A DNA stretch of 64,000 bases from Gemmatimonadota bacterium (GTDB lineage Bacteria > Gemmatimonadota > Gemmatimonadetes > Longimicrobiales > Gaopeijiaceae), in NCBI GenBank assembly GCA_022823225.1, contig JAJDXM010000097.1:1-64000 (forward strand). Reading direction: 5' to 3'. The first letter of the stretch is position 1. The number at the start of each line of letters is the position of its first letter. Below the pieces are notes generated by a model. The model had not been told where the DNA came from. It made no database searches and worked only from the letters and a program-made list of their open reading frames with translations. The position numbers were made by a program, and so were the translations under genes. Positions 10,143 to 19,684 of the stretch are shown here, in pieces.

Positions 10143-10144
10143 GG

Positions 10145-12046
10145 GTGTTGGGCGGTTTGCGGTTGGTCCCCCGGGTTCGGGAATCCGCCGGTGCCTGCGC
10201 GGCGCCTCGGCGTTCCAGCGTCCCCGTCCACGGTATTCTGCGCTCGCTCGCCCTGCTCGCCCTCGCCGCCCTACCCGCTGCCGCGCACGCGCAGGACATC
10301 GGGGTCCGCGCCTTCCTGAGCGCCAACCAGGTCGGGGTCGGCCGCCAGTTCGTGCTTAATGTCGAGGTCACGGGCACCCAGCAGGTGGACGGCCAGCCGG
10401 AGCTGCCCGCAATGGACGACTTCGCCGACTACCTCGGTTCGGGTTCGTCCAGTTCGTTCCAGATGGCTGGCGGGCGCACGACCGTTTCGGTCACCTACCA
10501 GTACCGCTTCCTGGCGCTCGCGGAAGGGACGTTCGAGATCGGGCCGGTGTCGGTTTCGGTCGGGGGGGTCTCGCGGCGGACCGAGCCCGTCAGCCTCGTG
10601 GTTTCCGATGCGCCGCCGCCTCCGGGCAGCGCCGGCGGCACCGGCGATCCGGCCGTTGACGGCATTGGCCCCGACGACCTCTTCGTCGAGACCACGGTGT
10701 CGAAGACGCGCACCTTCGAGAACGAACCCGTCACCGTCGAGTACCGGATCTTCACGCGGGTCAATGTGGATTCCTACTCGATCACGACCCTGCCGCAGGC
10801 GGCAGGCTTCTGGACCGAGGAACTGGAACAGCCCGAGGCGCCCCAGGTGGAGCGCGTCGTCCGGGACGGGGTCGAGTACCTCACGGCGACCATCCGGCGC
10901 GTGGCTCTCTTTCCGACCGGCGCGGGTTCCAGGACGCTGGACCCGTTGACCATCGAGGCCCAGGTGCGGGTGCCCGACCGGACCCGGACCGGCCTCGACC
11001 CGTTCGGCGACTTCTTCGGCCGGTCGAGCCTCTTCGACCGCCGCGTCCCGGTCGTGGCGGCCACGCGCCCGGTTGCGATCGAGGTCCTGCAGCCACCCGC
11101 CGAGGGGCGCCCCGGCTCGTTTTCGGGCCACGTGGGCACACTCGACGTTGCCACGTCGACCGATCGCGCCGAGGTGGCGGTGAACGAGGCCGTGACCTTC
11201 CGCGTCGACTTCACCGGCACCGGAAACCTGCGCGCCCTGCCGCCGCCGAAGGTCACCTTCCCGGTAGAGTTCGAGGCCTTCCCGCCGGAGACGCGCGACC
11301 GGATCTCGGTGAGCGGCGGCAATATGAGCGGCACGCGCGGCTACGACTACGTGCTTATCCCGCGCGTCCCCGGCAGCCTGACCATACCGGCGGTCGAGAT
11401 CTCGTACTTCGACGCCGCGACCGGCACCTACCGAACCGAGCGGTCACAGCCCGTGGGGGTCACGGTCACCGGCGACGCGTCGGGCGCGGACATCCCGGGT
11501 TCCGTCCCATCCGCCGTCGAGTCGCTGCGCGAGGAGATCCGCTTCATCCACATCGAGTCGCCGACCTTCCGGCGCACGGACATCCCGCTGCGCCGCACGG
11601 CCGGGTTCTGGATCATCCTGCTGCTGCCCGTCGCGGCGCTCGGCGGGGCCGCCGTTCTGCGCCGGCACCGAGACCGGATCGAGGGGGACGTGGCCTACGC
11701 GAGGGTACGGAGAGCCGGACGCATGGCGCGAAGGCGGCTCGCCCGGGCCAGGTCGCTGGCATCGGGCGATCCGACGCCGTTTTACGCCGAGGTTGCGGGT
11801 GCGCTGGAGGGTTTTCTGGCCGACAGGCTGAACATTGCCGAAGCGGGCCTCGTGCGCGAAGACGCGGGCCGGCTCGCCGCCGAACGCGGGGTGTCGCAGG
11901 CGACGCTCGACCGGCTCTTCGCGTGTCTGGACGACTGCGACCGGCAGCGGTTTGCGCCTCGCGGCACCGACCGGGAGGCGCCGGAACGGGTGCTGGACCG
12001 CGCCGCCGCGCTGATGGGCGACCTGGCTAAGGAGTTGTCGTCGTGA
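10145..12046 (+). CDS. batD: BatD paralogue 3, membrane-anchored
   Basis: About 633 residues from a GTG at 10145, two bases after the previous stop and behind a G-rich ribosome site. Upstream in-frame codons lie inside the previous gene. A signal peptide ends Ala-His-Ala-Gln (about 47). Beta-sandwich units carry the landmark AEGRPGSFSGHVGTLDVA and the terminal segment GSLTIPAVEISYFD. Then come a membrane helix (about 488-506) and a cytoplasmic helical domain of about 120 residues. Of the three paralogues this one has the classical BatD topology. Its stop overlaps batE (GTGA at 12043). Confidence 0.85.
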   Translation: MLGGLRLVPRVRESAGACAAPRRSSVPVHGILRSLALLALAALPAAAHAQDIGVRAFLSANQVGVGRQFVLNVEVTGTQQVDGQPELPAMDDFADYLGSGSSSSFQMAGGRTTVSVTYQYRFLALAEGTFEIGPVSVSVGGVSRRTEPVSLVVSDAPPPPGSAGGTGDPAVDGIGPDDLFVETTVSKTRTFENEPVTVEYRIFTRVNVDSYSITTLPQAAGFWTEELEQPEAPQVERVVRDGVEYLTATIRRVALFPTGAGSRTLDPLTIEAQVRVPDRTRTGLDPFGDFFGRSSLFDRRVPVVAATRPVAIEVLQPPAEGRPGSFSGHVGTLDVATSTDRAEVAVNEAVTFRVDFTGTGNLRALPPPKVTFPVEFEAFPPETRDRISVSGGNMSGTRGYDYVLIPRVPGSLTIPAVEISYFDAATGTYRTERSQPVGVTVTGDASGADIPGSVPSAVESLREEIRFIHIESPTFRRTDIPLRRTAGFWIILLLPVAALGGAAVLRRHRDRIEGDVAYARVRRAGRMARRRLARARSLASGDPTPFYAEVAGALEGFLADRLNIAEAGLVREDAGRLAAERGVSQATLDRLFACLDDCDRQRFAPRGTDREAPERVLDRAAALMGDLAKELSS

Positions 12047-12804
12047 GGCGGGCGACTGGCTGCACGGCGTTGGCGCTGCTCGCGATGTTCCCCGCCGCCC
12101 TCGTCGCCCAGCGCGCGCTCTTCGACGAAGGCAACCGCCTCTACCAGGAGGGCGATTTCGCTGGCGCGGTAACGAATTACGGCGCCGTGCTGGAGAACGG
12201 CTTCGAGTCGGCGGAACTCTACTACAACCTCGCCAACGCCCACTTTCAGAACGGCGAGATCGGAAGGGCCGTCCTCAACTACGAGCGGGCCGCGCGCCTC
12301 GATCCGGCCGGCGAGGACGTTCGGGCCAACCTCGCCCTGGTCAATCAGCGGTTGCAGGACCGCATCGAGCCCCTGCCGCGCTTCTGGCTGCTCACTGTCC
12401 AGGACCGGTGGATGGGGCTGTTTCCGCGAGGCGTGCTCGAAGGCGCGGCCGCCGCGAGCTACCTGCTCCTCGGGGCGGTCCTGGTGATGCTCGTGCTGCG
12501 ACGCCCGGTGGCCTGGCGCCGCAATCTGGTGCGCACGGCGTATGCCGCCGCGGTGGCCGCGGCCCTGCTCGGCGCGACGCTGATGGTGCGGGAGACCGGG
12601 CTGGGCAGACCCGAAGAGGCGGTCGTGATGACGCCCGAGGCCAGGGTGCTCAGCGCCCCGTCGGAGGATGGCGGGCTGACCGTCTTCACCATTCACGAGG
12701 GGACGAAGGTGCGGATCGACCGCCGCGCGGGCGAGTGGGCCGAGATCGTTCTGGCGGACGGCAAGGTGGGATGGCTGCCGCTGGAGGCTATTGAGGTGGT
12801 GTAG
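12043..12804 (+). CDS. batE: BatE-like TPR/SH3 protein
   Basis: 253 residues from a GTG overlapping the batD stop. A signal peptide (to about 22), TPR repeats (about 25-105), two membrane helices (about 130-150 and 165-183) and a C-terminal SH3-like domain (about 192-253) match BatE. The SH3 end carries a Gly-Trp-Leu-Pro segment typical of bacterial SH3 folds. It is the last gene of the operon and ends only 4 bases from the stop of the convergent TonB receptor, so transcripts from both sides must overlap or end inside coding sequence. Confidence 0.83.
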   Translation: MRRATGCTALALLAMFPAALVAQRALFDEGNRLYQEGDFAGAVTNYGAVLENGFESAELYYNLANAHFQNGEIGRAVLNYERAARLDPAGEDVRANLALVNQRLQDRIEPLPRFWLLTVQDRWMGLFPRGVLEGAAAASYLLLGAVLVMLVLRRPVAWRRNLVRTAYAAAVAAALLGATLMVRETGLGRPEEAVVMTPEARVLSAPSEDGGLTVFTIHEGTKVRIDRRAGEWAEIVLADGKVGWLPLEAIEVV

Positions 12805-12808
12805 CCCA

Positions 12809-14881
12809 CTACCGGATCGTGAACTGAATCCGCAGGGTGCGGCCTGGCTGGGGAAGGCCGCACTGGTCGAGCACCATCGAATCCGTGAGGTTGGCGACAC
12901 CGATCGTCGCCGTGGCGAAGTGTCCCGATCCCGGCCGTCCAAGGGAAAACGCCTTCGACGCCTCCACCTCGACAGTCGCGCTCGGGTCCATCCGCTCCAG
13001 GCCGTGGACCTCCACGTTGCGGCAATACTGCACGCCCCGGTAGGTCGCAAACCCGGTGAAGGTGATCGCCCGGGGCCCCACGACACCCAGGTTCGCCGTA
13101 CCGGACAGATCCGGCTGGTACTCGGCGTGTTCCACCATCCCCGACTCCCGCGGATCGAGGACCCGCACATGCTTCCAGGTCATGCTCCCGCCGTAGTCGA
13201 CTGGACCGTTCCTGCCCGCTACAACGACCTCCAGCCCGGTCGATCGCACCTCGTCACGGTTCACCCGCTGGAACCGCACCCCTTCGACCGTGATGGCACT
13301 GGTCCGCACGATCGCGTCGGTCAACCGCTGGTGGAAAGCGACCACCTGAACCTGGGACCCCCCGGAATTCAGCGTTACGCCGGTCTCGGCGGTCACGAGG
13401 CTCTCGGGCTTGAGATCGGGGTTGGGCTGAAAACGCCCCAGCGCCCCGGAATAGAGTTCGCGGAGCGACGGAAAGCGCGTTCGGCGGCTGACACCGGCGT
13501 GGTACAGCATCCTGCCTCCCGCCCCCGGACGCGTCACGCCCGCGCGCATGCCCCAGTCCCAGAGCGTACCCAGAGGCGGCTTGTCCCCGGACTTCGGCGT
13601 ATCGGATCCGTCCAGCGATCCGCCCACCGTCCACCGCGTGCCGTCGCTTCCCAACCCGAGGGGGCCTCGGCTCGCGATCTCGAGTTCACCGCCCAGGCTC
13701 CACAGACGCTGTTCGTATTCGAATGTCGGGCCCGACATGAAGACCTCGTCATGTGATACGTCCGCCAGCGTCAGCGCGCTGCGCAACTCGACCCCGCCGC
13801 TGAAGATGTGGTCGGCCAGGAATCGTCCCGTGAGCGTTGTCGTCGTGCCGGTCTCGCCATCGAGAACGTTCCGGTACGCAGCCGACTCGAACTCGCTGAT
13901 CTCGGTGTAGCCCCGGTCGAGTCCGAAGTTCGCTTCCACCTGCGATTCGCCATATCGGTTCTCGCGCCTGCCCGTGCCACCGGAGGCCGTGAGGAAGAGG
14001 CGATTCTGTTCGGGATACCGCCAGAGTCGCGGGTCCTCCACATGCGCCTCGGGAGGAACCCCCCGGCTGGCGCTGCTGCTTGACACCAGTCCGGAAACCC
14101 AGATCCCGTCGTCCCTCTGGAAACGGGCCGCGGCAAACCCGTCCACCAGGCGCTGGTCCGAATTCAGCCGCCGACCCTGGTTGTCCCGAAGGAAGTCGTA
14201 CCGCAGCCCGGCATGCTCCCTCGCGCCGTCCGGAAGTGACGTGCCCGGACTGTCGCGATACCCGACGCCGCCTCTCGCCGTCCACGAGGCTCCGTTCGCG
14301 GCGCGGTGGACGGCGGCTGTGGTGCTGAGCCGGACGGCGCCCTCCTGGTCGAGGGAAATGGACCCACCGTAAGGGATCGGTGGCGCCTGGGCGTATGCCC
14401 CGCGGACGACATCGAATTCGACCGCTCCGCCAAGGACGTTGGGACCGTGGAGCATGGACGACAGCCCCCGGAGCAGCCTCAGTTTGCGGACCGATGTGAT
14501 GGGGATGATCGACGCATCGGTCCTGTGATCCCATCCGAGCGTGACCGGAATGCCGTCCAGGAGAAAGGCGATCTGACGGTCCTCCGCACCGCGGAGATCG
14601 GGCTGGGACTCTCCGCGGGAGTTGACCCGCATCTGTATCGTCGGCATCCGCCGCAGCAGCTCCTCTGCGGTCGACGCCGCAACGACGCTGAGAGAATCCA
14701 GCGACAGCTCCACGGCGCTGGTTCCGCCGGTGGTGGTCGCCGGTCTGGGAACTTCGATCACGATCCCACGGATCTCCACGGTGTCGACGGCAGTGGTGTC
14801 CTGCGCACCAAGCGGCGACCACAGCGCTGCCAACGCCAACGCTCCGATCAGGAAGGCCCCCGCTGCCTTGCCACCAGTCAT
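12809..14881 (-). CDS. TonB-dependent outer-membrane receptor
   Basis: 690 residues. A signal peptide (to about 26, Leu-Gly-Ala-Gln) precedes a short linker rather than a full carboxypeptidase-like domain. A plug domain follows (about 50-160, with ELLRRMPTIQMR and DGIPVTLG) and then a beta-barrel to the end. The barrel has the usual Lys-Pro-Glu-Ser-Leu strand motif (NPDLKPESLVTAETG). The last residues, Gln-Phe-Thr-Ile-Arg, do not end in the canonical aromatic. The substrate is unknown: no riboswitch or transport partner is adjacent. It lies downstream of transketolase, separated by 107 bases, and is probably independently transcribed. Confidence 0.9.
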   Translation of the reverse strand: MTGGKAAGAFLIGALALAALWSPLGAQDTTAVDTVEIRGIVIEVPRPATTTGGTSAVELSLDSLSVVAASTAEELLRRMPTIQMRVNSRGESQPDLRGAEDRQIAFLLDGIPVTLGWDHRTDASIIPITSVRKLRLLRGLSSMLHGPNVLGGAVEFDVVRGAYAQAPPIPYGGSISLDQEGAVRLSTTAAVHRAANGASWTARGGVGYRDSPGTSLPDGAREHAGLRYDFLRDNQGRRLNSDQRLVDGFAAARFQRDDGIWVSGLVSSSSASRGVPPEAHVEDPRLWRYPEQNRLFLTASGGTGRRENRYGESQVEANFGLDRGYTEISEFESAAYRNVLDGETGTTTTLTGRFLADHIFSGGVELRSALTLADVSHDEVFMSGPTFEYEQRLWSLGGELEIASRGPLGLGSDGTRWTVGGSLDGSDTPKSGDKPPLGTLWDWGMRAGVTRPGAGGRMLYHAGVSRRTRFPSLRELYSGALGRFQPNPDLKPESLVTAETGVTLNSGGSQVQVVAFHQRLTDAIVRTSAITVEGVRFQRVNRDEVRSTGLEVVVAGRNGPVDYGGSMTWKHVRVLDPRESGMVEHAEYQPDLSGTANLGVVGPRAITFTGFATYRGVQYCRNVEVHGLERMDPSATVEVEASKAFSLGRPGSGHFATATIGVANLTDSMVLDQCGLPQPGRTLRIQFTIR

Positions 14882-14988
14882 ATGGCCTCTTTCGACTCCC
14901 CCGCTTCGATCCGCAAATCTTTGGCCCTCGTGAACTTGACCCCCAAGTGCCCTGTAACGTTCAGGCGGGTCGCCCGTCGCCCGGTCCC

Positions 14989-17007
14989 CTACCGCACCCC
15001 GTCGCGCACAGCTTCACACACCGCCTCCGTTGTTACCCCGTAGCGGCGAAAAATCTCCTGGAAGGGGGCGGAAGCGCCAAACCGGTCGATGCCGATCGAG
15101 GTTCCCGTCTCCCCGACCCAGCGGTGCCAGCCCATCGTGCTTCCGGCCTCCACCGAGACCGTGAAGACCCCTTCGGGGAACACCTCCCGCCTGTATTCCG
15201 CCGGCTGCGTGGCGAACAGACGCCAGCTGGGCATGCTGACCACCCGCGCCTCGATCCCGCCGTCAACCAGGCGGTCGCGCGCCGCCAGCGCGATCCCCAC
15301 CTCCGAGCCCGAAGCGACGATCACCGCGTCCGCTCGGTCGGACGGCGCCTCCCTGAGCACGTAGGCCCCCCGGTGGAGACCCGCGGCTGACGGAAGGCCC
15401 GGCCCGCGGTCGATCAGCGGCACGGTCTGACGGGTCAGGGACAGGAAGGACGGTCCACTCCGATACCGCAGCGCGGCACGCCAGGCCTCGACGGTTTCGG
15501 GTCCATCGGCGGGACGCAGGTCGAGTACGCCCGGGATCGCCCGCAGCGAAGCCAGGTGCTCGACGGGCTGGTGGGTGGGGCCGTCCTCGCCCAGGCCGAT
15601 GCTGTCGTGGGTGAAGACGTAGATGACCGGAAGCTGCATGAGCGCGGCAAGCCGAATGGCCGGGCGCATGTAGTCCGAAAAGATCAGGAAGGTGCCGCCG
15701 AAGGGATGAAGGCCGCCGTGCAACGCCATGCCGTTCATGAGCGCGCCCATCGCGTGCTCGCGCACCCCGAAGTGAATGATCCGCCCCCCCGGATTGTCGG
15801 CCAGGAGGTCCCCGCCGCCCGAAATGTCCGTCTTGTTGGACCCGCCCAGGTCCGCCGATCCGCCGATCAGCGTCGGAATGGCCGCGGCCGCCCCCTGAAG
15901 CACCCGGCCCGAGTGATTCCGGGTCGCGGTCGCCGGGGCATCGCTCAGGTCCGGCAGCCCTTCCTCCCACCCGGTTGGCAGGTCGCCTGCGGCGCCGGCC
16001 AGCAGTTCGGCCGCAAGCTCCGGGTAGGCCGTGCGGTAGGCGTCCATGCGGCTGGTCCAGTCCTCGTGCGCCGCCGCGCTTCGCGTCCCGCGGTCGCGCC
16101 AGTGTGCCAGCGCGTCCGGGTCCACATGGAAGGGCTCCAGCGACGGGTAGCCGATGTTGAGCTTGGTGGCCGCGATCTCGTCGTTCCCAAGCGGCGCCCC
16201 GTGCGTGTCGGCCGTTCCGGCCATGTTCGGGCTGCCATCCGCAATGGTGGTCGTCATCACGATCAGTGAGGGCCGCTCCGTCTCCGCCCTGGCGGCCGTC
16301 AGCGCGGTATCGATCGCCTCCAGGTCGGTCCCGTCCGGCACGCTGAGCGTGTGCCACCCGTAGCCTTCGAACCGTTTGCCCTGATCGGTTGCCGTGGCGA
16401 GATCGGTGGACCCCTCGATCGTGATGCGATTGTCGTCGAAGACCCAGATCAGCTTGCCGAGCCGCTGGTGTCCGGCGATCTCGGCGGCCTCGTGGGAGAT
16501 CCCCTCCATGAGGTCGCCGTCCGAGCAGAGCGCGTAGGTGTGGTGATCGACGACCGTGTAGCCGGGCCGGTTGTAGCGGTTGGCGAGCCAGCGCTCGGCC
16601 AGCGCCATTCCCACGGTGTTCGCGACGCCCTGGCCGAGCGGGCCGGTCGTGGTTTCGACACCGGGCGCGTGCCCGTATTCCGGATGCCCTGCGGTAGGGC
16701 TTCCCCACTGGCGGAACCGCCTGATGTCCTCAAGCGACAGGTCGTAGCCCGTAAGGTACAGAAGGCTGTACAGAAACATGGAAGCGTGGCCGGCCGAGAG
16801 GACGAACCGGTCGCGGTCGATCCACCCGGGGCTCTGCGGATCATGCCTGAGGTGGCGGGTCCAGAGCACATATCCGAACGGCGCCAGCGCCATCGGGGTG
16901 CCAGGGTGTCCCGAGTTGGCCGCCTGGACGGCGTCCATGGACAGGGCCTTGATCGTGTCGATCGCCAGCTTCTCGATACCGGTGGTCCCCGCCACGGCCT
17001 GGGGCAT
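14989..17007 (-). CDS. tkt: Transketolase
   Basis: 672 residues, the normal family length. It transfers two-carbon units between sugar phosphates in the pentose phosphate pathway, using thiamine diphosphate and a divalent metal. Family landmarks: SGHPG with catalytic His34, GHAS (His74), GPLGQG (122-127), the cofactor-binding Asp-Gly-Asp (163-165) with Asn downstream (DDNRITIEG), the pyrimidine-domain segment [12 protein letters not shown], and [13 protein letters not shown]. All expected active-site blocks are present, so it should be active. It follows leuS by 37 bases on the same strand and may be co-transcribed with it. Confidence 0.96.
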   Translation of the reverse strand: MPQAVAGTTGIEKLAIDTIKALSMDAVQAANSGHPGTPMALAPFGYVLWTRHLRHDPQSPGWIDRDRFVLSAGHASMFLYSLLYLTGYDLSLEDIRRFRQWGSPTAGHPEYGHAPGVETTTGPLGQGVANTVGMALAERWLANRYNRPGYTVVDHHTYALCSDGDLMEGISHEAAEIAGHQRLGKLIWVFDDNRITIEGSTDLATATDQGKRFEGYGWHTLSVPDGTDLEAIDTALTAARAETERPSLIVMTTTIADGSPNMAGTADTHGAPLGNDEIAATKLNIGYPSLEPFHVDPDALAHWRDRGTRSAAAHEDWTSRMDAYRTAYPELAAELLAGAAGDLPTGWEEGLPDLSDAPATATRNHSGRVLQGAAAAIPTLIGGSADLGGSNKTDISGGGDLLADNPGGRIIHFGVREHAMGALMNGMALHGGLHPFGGTFLIFSDYMRPAIRLAALMQLPVIYVFTHDSIGLGEDGPTHQPVEHLASLRAIPGVLDLRPADGPETVEAWRAALRYRSGPSFLSLTRQTVPLIDRGPGLPSAAGLHRGAYVLREAPSDRADAVIVASGSEVGIALAARDRLVDGGIEARVVSMPSWRLFATQPAEYRREVFPEGVFTVSVEAGSTMGWHRWVGETGTSIGIDRFGASAPFQEIFRRYGVTTEAVCEAVRDGVR

Positions 17008-17044
17008 CCGTCAGCCTCGCTTCCGCCTGTTCAGTGATTTGTCG

Positions 17045-19555
17045 TCAATGTCCGCCACCCACCGCCGCCGGTTCCGCAACCACGAAGTTGAGAAGCCTGT
17101 CGGGGATGTGGACGACCCGGCGCACCTCCTTGCCCTCGAGGTGCCGCGCGACGTTGGCTTCGGCCTGGGCAGCTGCCGCCACTACCGTTTCCGTCGCTCC
17201 CACCGGGACGGAGACCGTGCCGCGCACGCGCCCATTGACCTGCACCGCCACCCGGGCCAGCTGCTCCGCGGTCTTGGCGGGGTCGAAGGGCGGCCAGTTC
17301 GCGCCGTCAAAGATGCTCCCCGTGCGGCCCAGTCTCCGCCACAACTCCTCCGCGATGTGGGGCGCGAAGGGCGCGACCATGCGCACGAGCGGCTCGATCT
17401 CGGCGTGGGTCGGCGAGCGCCCTCCCGCGCGCGCCCTGTTCAGGTACTCCATCATCGCCGCGATCGCGGTGTTGTATCGGAGCGTCGCCACCTGTTCCGT
17501 GACCTTCTCGATCGTCTGGTGCAGCTTGCGCTCGACATCCTGGTCCATCGCGTCCGCCGCCGCATCGTCGCGGTCCGCGGTCCCATGCTCGCCGGTCACG
17601 ACCGACTCCCACAGGCGGTGCAGGAAGCCGTGCGGGCCGGAGATCCCCTTGTCCTGGTAGTCCCCGCCCTCGACGAAGGGCCCCAGGAACATCAGGTACA
17701 GCCGGAAGGTGTCGGCCCCGTAGCGCTCAATGACGGGATCCGGCACGATCACGTTCCCCTTGCTCTTGGACATCTTGGCGCCCTCGCGAATGATCAAGCC
17801 GTGGGCGCGGAAGCGGTCGTACGGTTCCTCGAAGTCGAGCAGGCCCATGTCGTTCAGGGCCATCACCACGAAGCGCGAGTAGAGCAGGTGAAGGACGGCG
17901 TGCTCGTTGCCGCCGATATAGCAGTCCACCGGCAGCCAGCGCCGCGTGATCTCGGGGTCGAAGGCCCGGTCGGAGAAGTCGGTCGACGGGTAGCGCAGGA
18001 AGTACCAGGCGCTGTCCAGGAAGGTGTCCGATACGTCCGTTTCGCGTGTGGCGCCGCCGCCGCACGAAGGGCACGCCACTTCGTACCAGTCACGCACCCG
18101 CGAAAGGGGACTCACCCCGGACGCGTCCGGGCGGAAGTCCTCCACGTAGGGAAGGATGACCGGCAGATCCTCCTCTGGAACCGGCACGGCGCCGCAGTCG
18201 TCGCAATGGATGATCGGAATCGGCGGTCCCCAGTAGCGCTGCCGTGAAATGCACCAGTCGTGCAGCCGGTAGGTGACCTTGGCCTCGGCAAGTCCGCTTG
18301 CCTCCAGATCGGCCACGATCGCCGCCTTCGCCTCGTCCACATCGAGGCCGTCGTAGCGCCCCGAGTTCACGAGCGTCCCGGTCGGATACTCGTAGGCGAT
18401 CTCGAGCCGCGTCGAGGCATCCTCGCCCGGCGCGGCGATCACGCGGACGATCGGGAGCCCGAAGGCGTGCGCGAAGTCGAAGTCGCGCTCGTCGTGCCCC
18501 GGCACCGCCATGATCGCCCCGGTGCCGTACCCCATCAGCACGTAGTCCGCGATCCAGACCGGCACGCGCTCCCCGTTCGCCGGGTTGACGCAATGCCCCC
18601 CCGTGAAGACGCCCGTCTTGTGCTTCTCGATCTTCTTCCGGGCCACCAGGTCCATCGCCCCGGTGCGGGTGCGGTATGCCTCCACCTCTTGGCGGCAGGC
18701 GTCGCTTGTCACCGCATCGACCAGCGGATGCTCCGGGGCCAGCACCACGTAGGTCGCCCCGAAGATGGTATCGGGACGAGTGGTGAAGACCGTCACGCGC
18801 TCCTGCCCCGCGCCGCTGCCCTCCGCGATCGGGAAATGAAGCTCGGCGCCCTCGGAGCGCCCGATCCAGTTCCGCTGCGCCTTGATGGTCGTGTCCGACC
18901 AGTCGATGTGCCTGAGGTTGTCGAGGAGCTTGTCGGCGTATTCGGTGATCCGGAAGAACCATTGGCGGATGAACCGCTGCTCGACCCCGGTGCCGCACCG
19001 CTCGCAGGCCCCGACGATCACCTGCTCGTTCGCCAGCACGGTCATGCACGACGGGCACCAGTTGACCGGCGCCTCCTTCTGCTCGGCCAGACCGTGCCTG
19101 TAGAGCTGCAGGAAGAGCCACTGCGTCCACTTGTAGTACTCGGGGTCGGTGGTGTCGACCGTGTGGTCCCAGTCGAACATCCCCCCGATCCGGCGCAGCT
19201 GGCGACGGAAGTTGGCCACGTTGCCGGGGATCAGCTCGGTGGGGTGCACCCCCGTCTTGAGCGCGAAGTTCTCGGAGTGGATCCCGAAGGCGTCGAACCC
19301 GATCGGCTCGAAGACGTCGTAGCCGCGCATCCGCTTGTAGCGCCCGTAGACGTCCGCCCCGGTGAAGGCGTAGATGTTGCCCACATGCAGACCCTCGGCG
19401 GAGGGGTAGGGGAACATCATCAGGTTGAAGAAGGGGTTCCGCGCGCTCCGGAGTTCGTCCAGCGTGAAGGCGTTGGTCCGGTCGCGGTCCCACCTGTCCT
19501 GCCACCTGGCCTCCAGGGCGACCGGATCATAGGCGTTGTCGCCTTCGGTGGGCAT
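17045..19555 (-). CDS. leuS: Leucyl-tRNA synthetase
   Basis: About 836 residues. It charges tRNA-Leu. The class I HIGH-type motif is HVGN (57-60) within the PYPSAEGLHVGN context, and the KMSKS loop is intact (KMSKSKGN). A zinc-type Cys-x2-Cys pair (CPSCMT...CERCG) and a complete editing domain lie between. The WCISRQRYWGPPIP segment is typical of bacterial LeuRS. I chose the ATG at 19555, which gives the normal start before YDPVALEARWQ. An ATG at 19591 is possible and would add 12 residues; neither has a clear ribosome site. Upstream are 129 bases without a gene. Confidence 0.96.
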   Translation of the reverse strand: MPTEGDNAYDPVALEARWQDRWDRDRTNAFTLDELRSARNPFFNLMMFPYPSAEGLHVGNIYAFTGADVYGRYKRMRGYDVFEPIGFDAFGIHSENFALKTGVHPTELIPGNVANFRRQLRRIGGMFDWDHTVDTTDPEYYKWTQWLFLQLYRHGLAEQKEAPVNWCPSCMTVLANEQVIVGACERCGTGVEQRFIRQWFFRITEYADKLLDNLRHIDWSDTTIKAQRNWIGRSEGAELHFPIAEGSGAGQERVTVFTTRPDTIFGATYVVLAPEHPLVDAVTSDACRQEVEAYRTRTGAMDLVARKKIEKHKTGVFTGGHCVNPANGERVPVWIADYVLMGYGTGAIMAVPGHDERDFDFAHAFGLPIVRVIAAPGEDASTRLEIAYEYPTGTLVNSGRYDGLDVDEAKAAIVADLEASGLAEAKVTYRLHDWCISRQRYWGPPIPIIHCDDCGAVPVPEEDLPVILPYVEDFRPDASGVSPLSRVRDWYEVACPSCGGGATRETDVSDTFLDSAWYFLRYPSTDFSDRAFDPEITRRWLPVDCYIGGNEHAVLHLLYSRFVVMALNDMGLLDFEEPYDRFRAHGLIIREGAKMSKSKGNVIVPDPVIERYGADTFRLYLMFLGPFVEGGDYQDKGISGPHGFLHRLWESVVTGEHGTADRDDAAADAMDQDVERKLHQTIEKVTEQVATLRYNTAIAAMMEYLNRARAGGRSPTHAEIEPLVRMVAPFAPHIAEELWRRLGRTGSIFDGANWPPFDPAKTAEQLARVAVQVNGRVRGTVSVPVGATETVVAAAAQAEANVARHLEGKEVRRVVHIPDRLLNFVVAEPAAVGGGH

Positions 19556-19684
19556 GTCTGGAGAAATGCTGGAGCACTCGTGCGGTTTCATCCCGCGACT
19601 CGGGTCTTCTGTGGGGCGCTCGGGCCGGAAACAGGCTCGATCAACCGTAAAAGCTAACGAAAGCCGGCACGGCGTGTCCGACCG
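19556..19684. other. Short intergenic region upstream of leuS
   Basis: These 129 bases separate leuS from the aminopeptidase gene on the same strand and should contain the leuS promoter. I see no clear -10/-35 pair, T-box-like structure or terminator. The stretch around 19640-19670 is less GC-rich than its surroundings. Confidence 0.35.

Noticed and set aside
9803-10144. Upstream extension of the third batD
   Set aside because: The frame is open but lies entirely inside the second batD. The signal peptide and normal BatD start come after the GTG at 10145.
12805-12808. Terminator between batE and the TonB receptor
   Set aside because: Only four bases separate the two stops, and no stem with a T-run spans the junction.
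14882-14988. Cobalamin or other riboswitch upstream of the TonB receptor
   Set aside because: The gap is only 107 bases and lacks the B12-box and core stems, so a full riboswitch does not fit.
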